Counted from the stretch's first letter, positions 37,326 to 48,100 are shown. The stretch: DNA of 64,000 nt from Rhineura floridana (GCF_030035675.1 NC_084497.1:30516437-30580436), one strand, 5' to 3'. Notes: generated by a model from the letters alone, not told the origin. A program made the numbers and translations.

Positions 37326-37697
37326 TGGGTACAGCTGGATATGCCACAAGTCTCAGCAGGTGCTTTGCAGTGCTGGTGGCATGTTCAGCAGTCAGCCACC
37401 GTAAAACCGCCACCATAAAAGCCCACTTCCCGTAATCACATGCTTGCAAACGCCGCCTTGCCCAGAGGGAGGCCACTGTGCGGAGGCTGCACTGCCCCTC
37501 AGTGCCCCGACAGCTACTTCGCTGGAAGTGGGCTATAAAAAGGTGACAATTGCAGACATTGGTGGCTATAATGCCCTTCTGATCCAGGACTTTGGAAGTG
37601 TGGAATTTGGAGGATAGCGGCCTCTGTAGCCCAGCCCCAAGAGCAAGCGGGCAGGCAGGCAAGCGTGTGCAGGCGATGCGCTTGCATGGACACTCAC

Positions 37698-37842
37698 TCG
37701 CTGGCTGCTTTGAGGAGGAGCTCAGCCCAATTCCCCGCGTGGTTCTGGGTGAGGGACAGACGGAAGCTCCAGTCGGGCAGCCCCAAGGGCTTCGCCTTGA
37801 AGAGCTCGGCCTTGATGTGGCACTTGCAGGCGTAGTCCTTCA
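37698..37842 (-). CDS. ARHGEF19: RhoGEF exon l (PH, last exon seen)
   Basis: Encodes KDYACKCHIKAELFKAKPLG, LPDWSFRLSLTQNHAGNWAE and LLLKAAS, the second half of the PH domain. A good donor (GTGAGT) follows, so at least one more exon is expected, but none was found to the left. Confidence 0.65.
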
Positions 37843-40800
37843 CTGGGAAGGGGGAGGTGGGCTAGCAGCCTCCATGATGCTCCCTCCCTCAGCAGCAGAC
37901 AGGCCCCCTCGGGGATTGGGAAGACATTACTCACTCCAAGAGAGGAGCAGCAGGTCACTGAAGAGGTGGAGGTGAAGGGGCTGGACGCTGACTCAGTGCC
38001 GGTGGCTCAAGGAGGCTTCCTGGACCAGCACCTGGCACAGCTCTCCTTCCCGAACCAGCCAGCGGCCCCGACTGATTAGCGGGAGGGGCTGGAGGCAGAA
38101 AGAGGGGCCTGTTAGTCTCCCCCAGAAAGACAGTGGCACAGGTGAGGGCCACATCTCCCTCCCTCCCTCCATTGGGGCCCCCCATGCTGCTGCACCCCCC
38201 ATCCCCGAGGCAGCTGCCTGCTGCCAGGCCAGGCCCGCCTAGCAATGTTGGACTACGGCTCCCATCAGCCACAACTTCATGTGTCCATCCTGGGTGGGGC
38301 TGATGGAAGTTGTAGTACAACACTGTTGGTGGGCACCAGCTCACGGAAGGCTAAGTCAGCTCCATTGGCCCAGGCAGCCCAGAATTTCCTCCTCTTGGGT
38401 GGTCTCAGGTGGAGGAAGGTCTTTCCCATCTCCCGTAGCCGCTTGACCCTTTTCCCACCGGAGGTGCTGCTGGGGACTGAACCAGCCACCTTCTGAATGC
38501 AAAGCAGGTGCCTAGGCCTGAGATGGCATGACTCAGACCAAATTTCAAGGCCCATCTGGCTTATGGGGGCACCCCAAAAAGATATTTGAAAGGGGTGATG
38601 GAAGGAAAGCCAACGAACATTCTATCCCCCACTGTCAACAGGGGTGAGGACAACTCCACTGGCCAGGTACGTAAGCCTCAGAAAGCAAGGAGCAGCCTGG
38701 CTGGGCCAGACCATAGTGAGACTCCAGTATCCTGGTTCCAGCAGTAGCCAATCAGATGCTTCCAGGAAGTCTGCAAGCAGGGCAGGAATGAAGCCTTCTT
38801 TGACCTCAGCTAAGAGGTTGACTGCCCCTATAGGTGGAGGCACCATTCAGCCATCACAGCTGGTGACATACCTCCTTCCTCACCCCATCTTCACATTCCT
38901 CCAGTCCCCCAGTTCTTGTAGTACAAGGAGGGAGAAGGTATTTCACCCACACCCTGCATACTGTTATGAAAGGGCCCCCCATACTCTGGTTTTGCCCAAC
39001 ACAAGGGGCCTTTGGGGGAGACCCTTTATTCAGAAGGGCCTCCATGAGGAGGGGGCACCCTGTCTCCTTGCAAAAGGCACCCCAGGCTCACCTTGACTTT
39101 GGCAAAGTCCATCAGCTTCTCCAGCATCACCAGTTCCTCCGTCTGTTTCATGAGCCGGATGTTCTCGTTACACTGATGGACGACCTGGGAAAAGGTAGCA
39201 GGTGTGGGGTGTGGGATCTCTCTGGGGAGAAAAGCAGCCAGGGTGCTGAAGCCCCCACAGCCCACATCCACAGCCCACAGATGAGGAAGAGAGAGGCTCC
39301 TGCCACCCCCCAGGCACAGGGAGGAGGTCTTGGGCTGCCCCGGACTTACCTCCCCAACAGCCTGGTGGGCTGCCCGGACAGAGACGGCCAGCTCAGAGTC
39401 TGCTGGAGCGAATCTCAGGATGTTCTGACAGGGAAAGAGGAAAGCAAAGGTGGGAGTTGAGCATCTGCCTCACAGGAGAGGGGGAGGGGCATTTCCCAGA
39501 CAGGACTTAGGAGTCCAGAGCCAAACATCTGCCCCACCTCCAGCAGAATCTTGAGCCGGATGACCCTCTGGAAGGGCGGCACCAGGAAGGACTTGAGGGG
39601 CTGCCTTTGGCAGACGGGCTGCTGCTCCAGCCGGCGCAAAACCTGGAGGAAGCGGCTGCTCTCCCGCCTGGAGAGGAGAGAAGAGGAGAGGGTGAGAGGC
39701 TGGCTGGGGGAGGCATCCACAAGGCGGCCCACGTCCTAAGGCCAGAAAGGCATCCGACAATGGCTGATACGCCTAAGTTAAATAAGTCCAGAGCTTAACC
39801 CCACAGAACGGAAGGTGATCCCTCTTGGGTAGGCCACAGGGTCATCTAGCCCAACATACTGTCTCTGAAAGTGGAGAGCCAGATGCCTCCTGGGAGCCCA
39901 CAAGCTGATAGCATGCCTTGGGACGTGGAAGCTCCACTCTTAGCTCTGGAGAGGTTTAAACTTAATCTGCTATGCAGTAGCAGCAGCAGCAGCAGCCGCT
40001 TGTCACCCCCCCTCAAGCCCCACTTTTACTGCCTTTGCTGCAGCTCCCCCCCCCAGCACTCCTCACATCAGCTGTTGCATGAGCTGCTCCTGGTACATCT
40101 GGTTGGTCACATAAGGGACGTAGATGCGGCGGAAGGCAGGGCAGTGCTTCAGGACAACACTGCCCAGCCCAGGCAGGAAGACATCTTGGTCCAGCTGCTC
40201 CTCTAACTCCAGGAGAAACCTGCGTGGGGCAGGAGAGCAAGAGAGGGGGCACGTGCATGTATCGTGCACACAGAAGGCACACTCTGGTCTACAGGCTCTG
40301 CACCCAGAATCCCACCTGCTTTGGTGCCAATGCATAACCATCGTCTAGCAGCCAGGGAGAAATCACTCTGCTCCATCAAGCGCTTGCTGAACCTGGACAG
40401 CTTCCATTCCTTCGGGTCATTATAAGAACAGCTATTTAACGTTAGCAATTGGTGCCCTAGTTCAATTTCTCCTTTTCCCTCCTTGTCCCTTTTCCCTTTT
40501 CTATCATGTTTTCTAAGAGCATAAGCCTCCAGGCAGGAACTGTCTTGTTTTAATCGATTGTATGTAAGCCACTCTGGGAGCCTTTTGGCTGAAGGCCAGG
40601 TAGAAATTCTCTAAACCAACAACCTGGGGGTGGGCTGGCAATGAGGCCCAGCAGAATTTGCCTGCCATGTTCCCGGTGTGTTGATTACCTTTCTCTGGCA
40701 TCCTTGACCTGTGGCAGGTTGGAGAAGAGGCGGTGCAGCTCAGCCATGGTGAGCACCCCCCGCAGCGCTGGAGAATCTGGAAGTGCAGAACAGCCACCAG

Positions 40801-43800
40801 GAGGCTGCGCAAGTAGGACGCCTCTGAGGTGATCACCTCAAACATGGCCTGCCGTGGAAAGAGGCAAACAGGCATCAGAAGTGGATCCAAACCTCACAAG
40901 AATGGAGCTGCCCTTGTTGGAAGCAATGTTACCAAGCCTAGCTAGGTCTCCCAACCTTCTCGATTTTTGTTATGGGCACCCACACTTAATGTCCAGCCCC
41001 AACTTATTGAGAAATGGGAAATCCCTTGGAGCTCAGCTTGCTAGACCAAAGCAGAACACTTTGGAAACACAACCCATCTTTGTGTTAAACTGCACAGAAA
41101 TATGAACCACTAGACAGCTCAGGTCAGCGATTTTGCAAGGCCTGCTTCTTGCAATATCTTAGACTCAAGTTGCTCAGGCTTAGCTCCTCAGGTTTGGCAA
41201 AGCTTCCTCATCAAACACCCAATTCACTCAGTTTCTACTCTAGCAATCATAGTAGGAAATTTCCAGGTGATAACACTTACAATGTTTATTTCCTGTGTGA
41301 TCCTTGAACAACAGAACAATGACTGGTTGAGCATGCAGAACTCCTCCTCTTCCTTACGCCCCCCCCCCGACAAAAACACATGTTCCAAGTGGAAGCCAGG
41401 GCAGCTAGTCCACAGTTGTGGATTGCTCCCTTCTCTGTTATGGTGGGGACACCCATGCACAAGCAGAAGAGGACAGCTATACTGTGGTTGCAGCTAGGTA
41501 GGGCAATGAGGGTCTGCATCTAATACACAGATCATGGCAGGCAGCACAGCCCACTAGTCCTCACCGGGACTAAGCCCAAGTACGCATGTGTAGCTGAAAT
41601 AAATCACTGTCCACTGCTCAAGGCAGAAGTGCATACTCTTCCCTTGTCAACTCCTGCTCCCTTTTCCCTCCCCAGACAGACTGCAAGCTCTTCGGGATGG
41701 AAGCCTTTCCTCGAAAACTGCCAGATGCACTGGTGGCCCTATATATGTATTGCCACTGAGTGGCTCACACACAGATTTGAAGGTCCATCCACCACCACCA
41801 CCCATCTTCCAGGTACCTCCTGCAAGTGGTGCTGCCGTGGGGTGATGCCCTCCAGCAGACCCCGGCTCTTCACCTCGGGGATCTCTTGCCATAACGAGAA
41901 GCTGTAATCGCGCTGGGAGGCATGTGAGGCAGCACTCAGCAAGGAGGAAGAGAGCAGGCCAGCAATGGAGAGGCTGGCATCCACCCGGAAGGCCTGGCCC
42001 TGGGGCTTGTGGCTCTTCACCCAGTACTCTTGGTAGAGGGGCTCTGGCCAAGGAGAGGAAGAAGAGAGACTGAGCCCAAGGCCACAGAAATTCACTACGA
42101 GAGCAATTCCAGAGAGAGAGAGAGAAGGAACACTCACACATACCTTCACCAAGCCCTCCAGATATTGTTGGACTCCAACTCCCAGCGGGCGGTAGTCGGG
42201 GATGATGATGGGAAATAGTCAAGCAACATATAAAGGGCTACAGGTTGCTCACCCCTGGTCTAGGGCTAGGACCCTTCCCTCCCACACCTATTTGCACACT
42301 CATGCGTTTGGACGTATTTCGATTCCTTCTGCCGCTGGGCTGCTTCTTTGGCCCTGTTCCCGAAGATTGTCCAGAACATTCTAAAAGGAAGCAAGAGTGA
42401 GCTTTGGGGTTGTTGGTCTGTCCACTTGGCTGTCCTGCTGGCTGGCTGGGGCTCAGGACACCCCCCCCCGAATATGCCAACCTCCTTTGGGCGCCAGTGG
42501 CTAATTTTGGTCCATCTGTAGCTATGAAAAGGGCCTGACCACGTTGAAGGCCTATGACAATGACGTGGGCTCCCCACAAAGTTCAGGTGGGGCAGCTTTC
42601 ACATAAAATGGGGTTCAGGACTAGAAACATTACGGAGCAAAACATTCTCTCATTCCAAACTATATGGGAAACCTGCTTGCCCACCTTCCAGGCTACTGGC
42701 CAAGCACCTCTCACTGTAGCTACTACTTGCTCTTCCACCTTTGATCTGTGTACAAAAGGGCGGTGGTAGGGCTGGCAGGGAGCACCCCCTCCCCTTGGGG
42801 GGGGAAAGGCCAGGCATGCAAAGCTCACCTGTAGCCTTAAAGATCTTCCCCTCTGGTGACTGGGGCTTGCCTATGGAGTGCAATGGCTGGGCGTGTGCGT
42901 GTGTACCCCTTTCAAAAGCTAGGTTTGAAGTCTTGCCAAATGTCATGGTGATGCTAGAATATGACATTGACAAAATAAGCTTCAAAGCCCTGCTAACACC
43001 AGAAGTGAGTATTTGCAGGAGAGGAGAGAAAGAAATCAGGAAGATTAGGGGACCTATGCCTGCAAGCCAAGCCGAGTTGGGGAAAGGCTGGAGAACTCTT
43101 TCCTCCCCCCCTTTTCTGCTGAAGCAGCGAGGCAACTTCCACCTGCTTTGTCCCAGGCCCAAAAGGGGTCCTGGAAGGTTACCTGGGCGCTGGCTGCAGC
43201 GGGGTGGGGATCGCCCCGGCCTTGGGGAGGTCCTGCATGGCAGCAGGGAGAGCCTGCCATGGTGGTTGGGTCACAGGCTTTGGGGCATCCGATGGTGATG
43301 AACCCAACAGCCGGACTGCTGCCGAGGGGGGCATCGCCTTTGGGGGCTCCTCTGGAGCAGGTGAGGCCAGCTCGGGCGCTGGCAGAGAAAGAGATGGAGA
43401 GTGGCTGGCATCCTCAGGGTTGGAGGCATCCGCTCCCGCTGCTGCAGGGAGCAAGGAGGAGAACATCTGTCGCTCTGCAAGAACTCTGTTGCCAACACAC
43501 AAAACCCTCCAGGGTGCCCCTCTTTCCATGGCTGAGCTCATCAGTTTGCCTCATCCCCAGAGGGCTGAAGGCAGCCAGCAACACACAGTGGCAGGCAAGC
43601 CCCAAGGTGTTGCCACCTGGCATCTCCTGGAGAGGAAGGGCACCGGGGAGGTCCTCTTCTGGTGCCCCTCACAGCAACACTCCTCCATTCCCAGGACCCC
43701 AAAGTGGCTGATCTTACCCTTGTTCCTCCATGGGGAGGAGCCCCGAGTGCAAGAGCCATAACAGGGGGCTCCCACTTCTTAGTCCAGACACTATTCTGAC

Positions 43801-44554
43801 TCGTCGTCACCACTTGTGGAGCAAGGAGGAATGTTTCTTTTGGGCCAGAACCAGAGCCTGGCTTTGCTCCTGTCATTAATTCCTGGGGGCAATGCAACCT
43901 GGCCACATACTTGAGCCACCGAAGCGTGGCTTAGCAGTCAGCGGCCCACCATGCCTGCTCGTGCTGTTGCTCTGGGCAGAGAAGGGTCCTGCCCAGACCG
44001 CCCATCACCGCACCCTCTACCCCAGCGAGACCTTTTGCCTGCACAGGCCTGCTGTGTGCAAAGGAGGTGCTCTACTGTGGAGCCCTGCGGCGTCCCAAAG
44101 GTGCGACCCACCTCCTTCCTGGCAGGGCAGGCCTGCCCGTGGATTTGAACTACTTCTGGGCACTTCCGCCTACTCTTCACCAGTTGCTGAGCGACAACGG
44201 TTCTAAACTTGGGCTTTCCTACCTTGTTCTTACCTTTGCAGTCCTCCCCCAGGAGGGGGCGCTTCTCCCCCACTCTGCCCTCTGGCTGGCTCCAGGGGCC
44301 ACCACCACCGCTAAGCGCCTTTGGTGCTCTGGAAGGAGCAGCCCGCAGTCTCTTGGTCTGGAACAAATCTGTGAGGAGGAAGCCCGTCTCTTGCGGCTGA
44401 GCCTTGGCTCTGCTCCTTTGAGGCTTTGGGGCAGCAGGGCAGGAGGCGTGCCTCTTCACAGGGGAGACCAGCGGTGGTGCAGAGACTAAGCAGATGCGCT
44501 TTCGGCGGAAGAGCTCCATAGAGGGCAGCTCAGGCAGTTGGGTGACCAAGAGGT
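37698..44554 (-). CDS. ARHGEF19: Ephexin-type RhoGEF (ARHGEF19 by position), disrupted
   Basis: A Dbl-family exchange factor that would load GTP onto Rho GTPases in the cytoplasm. Twelve exons (44554-44234, 43441-43183, 42870-42829, 42380-42300, 42043-41817, 40848-40689, 40219-40077, 39667-39538, 39424-39350, 39184-39092, 38088-37935, 37842-37698) have canonical splice sites. They encode a disordered N-terminus, the ephexin motif LYQEYW, SLWQEIPEV, the DH domain (FEVITSEASYLRSLL to RTEEL-type KQTEEL) and most of the PH domain (PLPLISRGRWLVREGEL, LHLFSDLLLL). The DH domain resembles ARHGEF19/ARHGEF5; the PH section (DFAKVKPLPLIS, KDYACKCHI) is nearer ARHGEF16/26. Three defects: one base is missing near 40775, a TGA interrupts the PH domain at 37993-37995, and the exon at 43183-43441 ends in a phase that does not fit the next. 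No SH3 exon or first exon was found. It may be a decaying gene or contain assembly errors. The family is clear; orthology rests on synteny. Confidence 0.75.
37935..38088 (-). CDS. ARHGEF19: RhoGEF exon k (PH, in-frame stop)
   Basis: Encodes PLPLISRGRWLVREGELCQV.., then a TGA at 37993-37995, then QPLHLHLFSDLLLLSW in the same frame. The spacing between GEL and LHLF equals that of human ARHGEF19 with the stop occupying one residue, so the TGA looks like a point substitution (for example CGA to TGA). Confidence 0.75.
38243..38345. repeat. palindromic repeat copy in RhoGEF intron
   Basis: ATGTTGGACTACGGCTCCCATCAGCC pairs with GGGGCTGATGGAAGTTGTAGTACAACA. A clean hairpin-forming copy. Confidence 0.65.
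38400..38520 (-). repeat. tRNA-derived SINE (Ala-like), head part
   Basis: Reverse copy carrying GGGGACTGAACCAGCCACCTTCTGAATGCAAAGCAGGTGC, the reversed B box and anticodon region of the tRNA-like head. It lies in the RhoGEF intron between exons j and k. Confidence 0.6.
38695..38810 (+). repeat. Interspersed repeat (GCCAGACCATAGT type)
   Basis: GGAGCAGCCTGGCTGGGCCAGACC..CAATCAGATGCTTCCAGGAAGTCTGCAAGCAGGGC, related to the repeats at 15.5 and 44.8 kb. Confidence 0.45.
39092..39184 (-). CDS. ARHGEF19: RhoGEF exon j (DH end, linker to PH)
   Basis: Thirty-one codons, VVHQCNENIRLMKQTEELVM then LEKLMDFAKVK. Corresponds to ..ECN..V..MKRTEEL.. at the end of the DH domain. Confidence 0.8.
39350..39424 (-). 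CDS. ARHGEF19: RhoGEF exon i (DH)
   Basis: Twenty-five codons, NILRFAPADSELAVSVRAAH QAVGE, both boundaries phase 0. Matches the NILKR...A.KAL..L segment of related factors. Confidence 0.75.
39538..39667 (-). CDS. ARHGEF19: RhoGEF exon h (DH)
   Basis: Encodes RESSRFLQVLRRLEQQPVCQ and RQPLKSFLVPPFQRVIRLKI LLE. The signature SFLILPFQRITRLK of the exchange surface is altered to SFLVPPFQRVIRLK, with Pro for Leu and Val-Ile for Ile-Thr. Confidence 0.85.
40077..40219 (-). CDS. ARHGEF19: RhoGEF exon g (DH)
   Basis: Encodes FLLELEEQLDQDVFLPGLG and VVLKHCPAFRRIYVPYVTNQ MYQEQLMQQL. This is the central DH helix region, close to ARHGEF19/ARHGEF5 (HCPAFRR.Y.PYVTNQ). Confidence 0.85.
40525..40620 (+). repeat. 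LINE 3' end in RhoGEF intron
   Basis: TTGTATGTAAGCCACTCTGGGAGCC..GCCAGGTAGAAATTCTCTAA is the 3' terminus of a LINE, 5'-truncated, between exons f and g. Confidence 0.5.
40689..40848 (-). CDS. ARHGEF19: RhoGEF exon f (DH start, frameshift)
   Basis: Starts AMFEVITSEASYLRSLLVAV, the beginning of the DH domain. After HFQ the expected sequence (SPALRGVLTMAELHRLFSNL) continues in another frame. The exon is 160 bases where 161 would keep phase, so one base is missing near 40775. The downstream part joins exon g correctly. Confidence 0.75.
41817..42043 (-). CDS. ARHGEF19: RhoGEF exon e (LYQEYW, SLWQEIPEV)
   Basis: Encodes PLYQEYWVKSHKPQGQ to SFSLWQEIPEVKSRGLLEG and ITPRQHHLQE. Both conserved ephexin motifs ahead of the DH domain are intact. 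Ends in phase 0 before the DH domain. Confidence 0.75.
42140..42262. repeat. palindromic repeat copy in RhoGEF intron
   Basis: CCCTCCAGATATTGTTGGACTCCAACTCCCAGC..GATGATGGGAAATAGTC..GGGCTACAGGTTGCTCACCCCTG. Confidence 0.5.
42300..42380 (-). CDS. ARHGEF19: RhoGEF exon d
   Basis: Acceptor CTTTTAG, donor ATGA/GTGTGC. Encodes CSGQSSGTGPKKQPSGRRNR and NTSKRM, and joins exon e to give ..KRMKPLYQEYW, the conserved pre-DH motif of the family. Confidence 0.5.
   Translation of the reverse strand, partial: NVLDNLREQGQRSSPAAEGIEIRPNA
42829..42870 (-). CDS. ARHGEF19: RhoGEF micro-exon c
   Basis: Forty-two bases, acceptor TCCATAG, donor ACAG/GTGAGC, encoding GKPQSPEGKIFKAT. It joins exon d in frame. The exon is short, so the call rests on splice signals and phase. 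Confidence 0.4.
43183..43441 (-). CDS. ARHGEF19: RhoGEF exon b (Pro-rich)
   Basis: Acceptor TCCCTGCAG, donor CCAG/GTAACC. Encodes a Pro/Ala/Ser-rich disordered stretch (AGADASNPEDASHSPSLSLP..). It joins exon a in frame but ends in phase 2, whereas exon c needs phase 1. A small indel or a missed exon is implied. Confidence 0.5.
44234..44554 (-). CDS. ARHGEF19: RhoGEF exon a (N-terminal, basic)
   Basis: Acceptor CCCATTTGCAG, donor AAAG/GTAAGA. Encodes DLLVTQLPELPSMELFRRK and about 85 more residues rich in Lys, Arg and Pro, with no known domain. An internal Met (MELFRR) could be a start if no earlier exon exists. It ends in phase 1, matching exon b. Confidence 0.6.
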
Positions 44555-44767
44555 CTGCAAATGGGGATGGGATGGAGGATGGAGACAAGACTTTGAGTCC
44601 AGAACACAACTTTGCAAAATTAGTAACAGCATGGGGGGGGGGTGAGAGAGGAAGGGAACCGCTTCTCTTGTGCTTGAGCTGGTCCTGAGCTTTGGAAGCA
44701 TTTCACCAAAGGCTGCAAGCAACATGCAGAATGGGGAAATCGGGCCCCTCTTGGGATCACCAGCTAT

Positions 44768-45175
44768 TATCCATAAGAGCCTGCTAGATCAGGCCAGTGG
44801 CCCACCCAATCCAGCATCCTGTTCACACAGCACCAGCCAAGCCAGATGTCCCTAGGAAGCCCACAAGCAGGACCCAGACACAAAAGCACTCTCCCCTCCT
44901 GCAGCTTCCAGCAACAGATACAGAAGGGCCCCGCTGTTCGGTGGCCCGCTTTTCGGCGTTCTGCTAATGCGGCGGCTAAAATTAGAGTAAGGCCCCACTC
45001 ATACGGTGCTTGTTCCACTTTTACGGTGTTTTTCGGGCGTCGGGCACCATTTTATTGAAGGAGTTCCGCTTTTTGGTGGGTTTCGCTTTTAGGCGGGGGT
45101 CTGGAACGTAACCTGCCGTATGAGTGGGGCCCTAGTGTATTCAGAAGCAAACTGCCTCTGACGATGGGTTCCAGC
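44768..45175 (+). repeat. Interspersed repeat split by a MITE
   Basis: AAGAGCCTGCTAGATCAGGCCAGTGGCCCACC..CTTCCAGCAACAGATACAGA runs up to the inserted element. The repeat resumes at about 45,137 with GTATTCAGAAGCAAACTGCCTCTGACG. Confidence 0.65.
44925..45134. mobile_element. GC-rich MITE-like element
   Basis: About 210 bp. The left end AGGGCCCCGCTGTTCGG is the imperfect inverse of the right end CCGTATGAGTGGGGCCCTA. The inside is CpG-rich (GCGGCGGC, GCGGGGG), unlike its flanks. ATACAGA and TATTCAGA flank it and may be a decayed target duplication. No coding capacity. Confidence 0.6.
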
Positions 45176-48100
45176 ATCCACACAGAAGAGCATGTCCATG
45201 AAATGGGTGCCAGTGTTTGACACTCACTCAATGCTGGCCAGAGACCACTTGTCTGCCAGGGGAAAGACCAGCTCTTTCCATCTAGTTCAGTTCTCTGCAG
45301 CATTACCCAGCTCTGAAGCAGCTTCTTTGTCGGGATGCATTTCCTCATTGGTGATGTGTTAAATAGCAATTGTACAACTGAAACTTGATTTCAGGACCAG
45401 TTGTCATGCCTAGGGGCAAGCAAACATATGCAGAGGGCCTTTCCCACACAAACCCTCACTTGACTTGCCCCTCTAAGAATTGCCTAGTGGGTTCACGGCA
45501 GCCTTTGCCAGTTTGGGGCCCTCAACTCCCATCAGCAGACCAGACTGGTTTATGGCTTCACCCCTAAGAACAGGAGCAGGGTCGACTCCTTAGAACAGGA
45601 TTGCAAACTGCCTATCCCCTGAGAGAGTTCTGGACACACACGAAACAGCTTTAAAAAACCCATTCAGATCTCAGGCATGAATGACTTGAAAAACTAACAA
45701 ACATCAGGAAACCCCCCACCAGTTAATAGCTTTGGTAGATTTATTTGCTTTAGATTAAGTTCCTTCTGCTCCGTTCTACATTTTGCTGAAAACTCTTTTC
45801 TTGATCTACTTTTTCATAGAATCATGGAGCATATAATTATCCTCTCCAGAAACACTCATTAAACTTTTAATAAACCCTGAAATTTCAGCTGCAACCTGGA
45901 CTTCTAAATGTTAAAATATGCATTCCATTATCTCATATGATACCAAGTATTCACAAAATGCCCCCTCCCTCATATGACTGCCTTTTCCAAAATAAAGAGA
46001 CATGTTTAGGAATGCCCTAGAATGGGGCTTTCTAAGACACCTGGCCTTTTCTCCCATGTCCCCCCCCCAAACTGACTAAGGGCTCAATTCACAGAGAAGG
46101 ACACGCACGGTCAGTCAGGAAATAATAAGTTACTGGACCTCAAGAAATATTTTGCTAAGCTGATCCAGAAGGAAATTTAGGGCTAAAAAAATGAAGGTAA
46201 GCAAAACAGATGGGTAAAACCAGACTCATTTTTCTGGGCAAATCTCAGATTTCATCCCTTATCCCCGTTAAGCGGTCCCCAAAACTAAATCCAGAAGCTC
46301 CCATCTGGGGCAAACTAGGTCCAGACCTTACCACAGCAGCTTCAAAAATAAGGAACCAGAGAAAGAGAAAAACATCAACGTTCCTTCCCACCTGCAAAGA
46401 AATAACTTTCCCTGATGCCTTCATAGCAACACCCTTTTTAAATTAAAAGGGCAGCAGCTAGAGGAAACTCGGCTTGAACCAGATATGCCACCTTTTTTTA
46501 ACGGTGTGCGTGTGGTCTGCCTTTAACAGCAAAGGATAGACATCAGTAGGCGAAGCTGCACACAGATGCAGTGATGGGAGGGATTGAGGCTGCACAAGTT
46601 GACATTCTACCCGCCACATTCTGTTAAAGGTCCAGGATCCTCTGTCCCTAAAAATGCTGGCAACACTTGCCTTGAAACAATATATAAACACTGAAAAGAG
46701 AGAGCACCTTTGAGCATGTTCAGAGAGTTTTCCACCAGGTCTCCTTATAGGGTGGCCAAAGGGAGAAGAGGGCAGGCAGCACTGCTTCTGAGCCTTTCAG
46801 TGCTACATCTGCCGAAATCTCTTCATCTACACATCAGTTAAAGGGACAGGAGTCCTGTCCACTTTTCAACCATGCCGCTCTAATGCCGTGTAGTCTAGAT
46901 GAGGGAGGGGGAGGACCAGGGTCCCCAATCTGAGTTTTGAGCCTCCGCACTCCTCTTTCCCCAGTTCAACCACCACTCGGACAGATCACGGGGTGGTGGT
47001 GGCCCAGATTCTTCAAACGTGTGCCATGCATGCAAGTGTTGCAGAGCAGGTAGCCAGCTGTGAGAAGGTTGTCTTTGTCGAACAGAGGAGGAAGCTGTGG
47101 CATGGGAAGTCAGGCCGCGGGCTCACCCAGCCAAGGGCCTCTCTGGGAGTGGGAGGCCAGCCTTTCTCAGCCTTGTGGAGCAGGAAAGATTCTTTTCATT
47201 GGTGATGCTGCCGATGATTGACCCTGGCACCGTCTCCACACAAAGCGGGGCCTCCACCACTGAGCTGCAACCCCATCCAATGGCAATGGGACCCCAAAGC
47301 CTGCTTGCTGGTGTATGTGAAGCAGTAACAATGTGCCCTTGAGCATGTGCAGAGTGTCGCTCCCTATCACCGAGGGGGTAACCATAGATGGTTTCCAGGC
47401 CTGTCTGCATTAAAGGCAGCTGGCAGCTGCTGGTCTGTTCAATATGGAGGAGCAGCAACAGGCACCATCCAAGGCCTGTTTACTCAGAAGTAGGCCTCCC
47501 TGCACAAAAGGGGATTTCCTCCCAAATTCATAGGACTGCAGCTGCAAAATGCAACCCCATGCAGAGCAAAGTGTGCTTATGAGGCCACCAGTGTAGATGG
47601 ACTGGGAGGCAAGGTGGGGCAGCTGTCCCCCAGAGGACTGCATTGCCTTGCTTGGCTCACTTACTCAAGCCGTCTGGGGCTGGGGCTCTGCAGGCACCAC
47701 TCCTGTGAGGCTTCCTGCTTCCTGCTGCAGTGCCCTGTGGGTCTAGATCCGGGGGGTAAGATGGGGGGCAGGGGGGTGGGCAGACAGGGAGAGAAGTAGG
47801 TAGGATTGTTAACTGGCCAGAGAAAACAGCCAGGCCTGCACTTCTGCCTTTATCAGCAACTTCTTGTCAGAAAAATCAAAACAGACACCAACTCTTTCCA
47901 CAAACACCTATCTCTGATATGGCTGTTGCCACCTTGTTTCCTGGGCTCTGCTCCTCTGCCTTCAACAGCTGCAGTTGGCAAAGCTCTTCCCCTTCGCTGA
48001 CCCTCTTCCTGCTGGATTTCTGTATAGTCGCCAGATGCCTCGTGGAGCAGGCTCTGCTCAAGACTGCGGAATCTCCATTCTCGGGAAAGCTGCACCAGTT

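Larger units (their letters stand above)
8501..37697. other. Gene-free interval between EPHA2 and the RhoGEF
   Basis: No exon with homology or coding character was recognised on either strand across this interval; open frames here are short or lie in repeats. It holds SINEs, CR1 and L2-like LINE 3' ends, hAT-like and palindromic DNA elements and microsatellites, listed separately. The remaining unique stretches could hold EPHA2 regulatory elements, but none can be identified without alignment. Confidence 0.6.
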
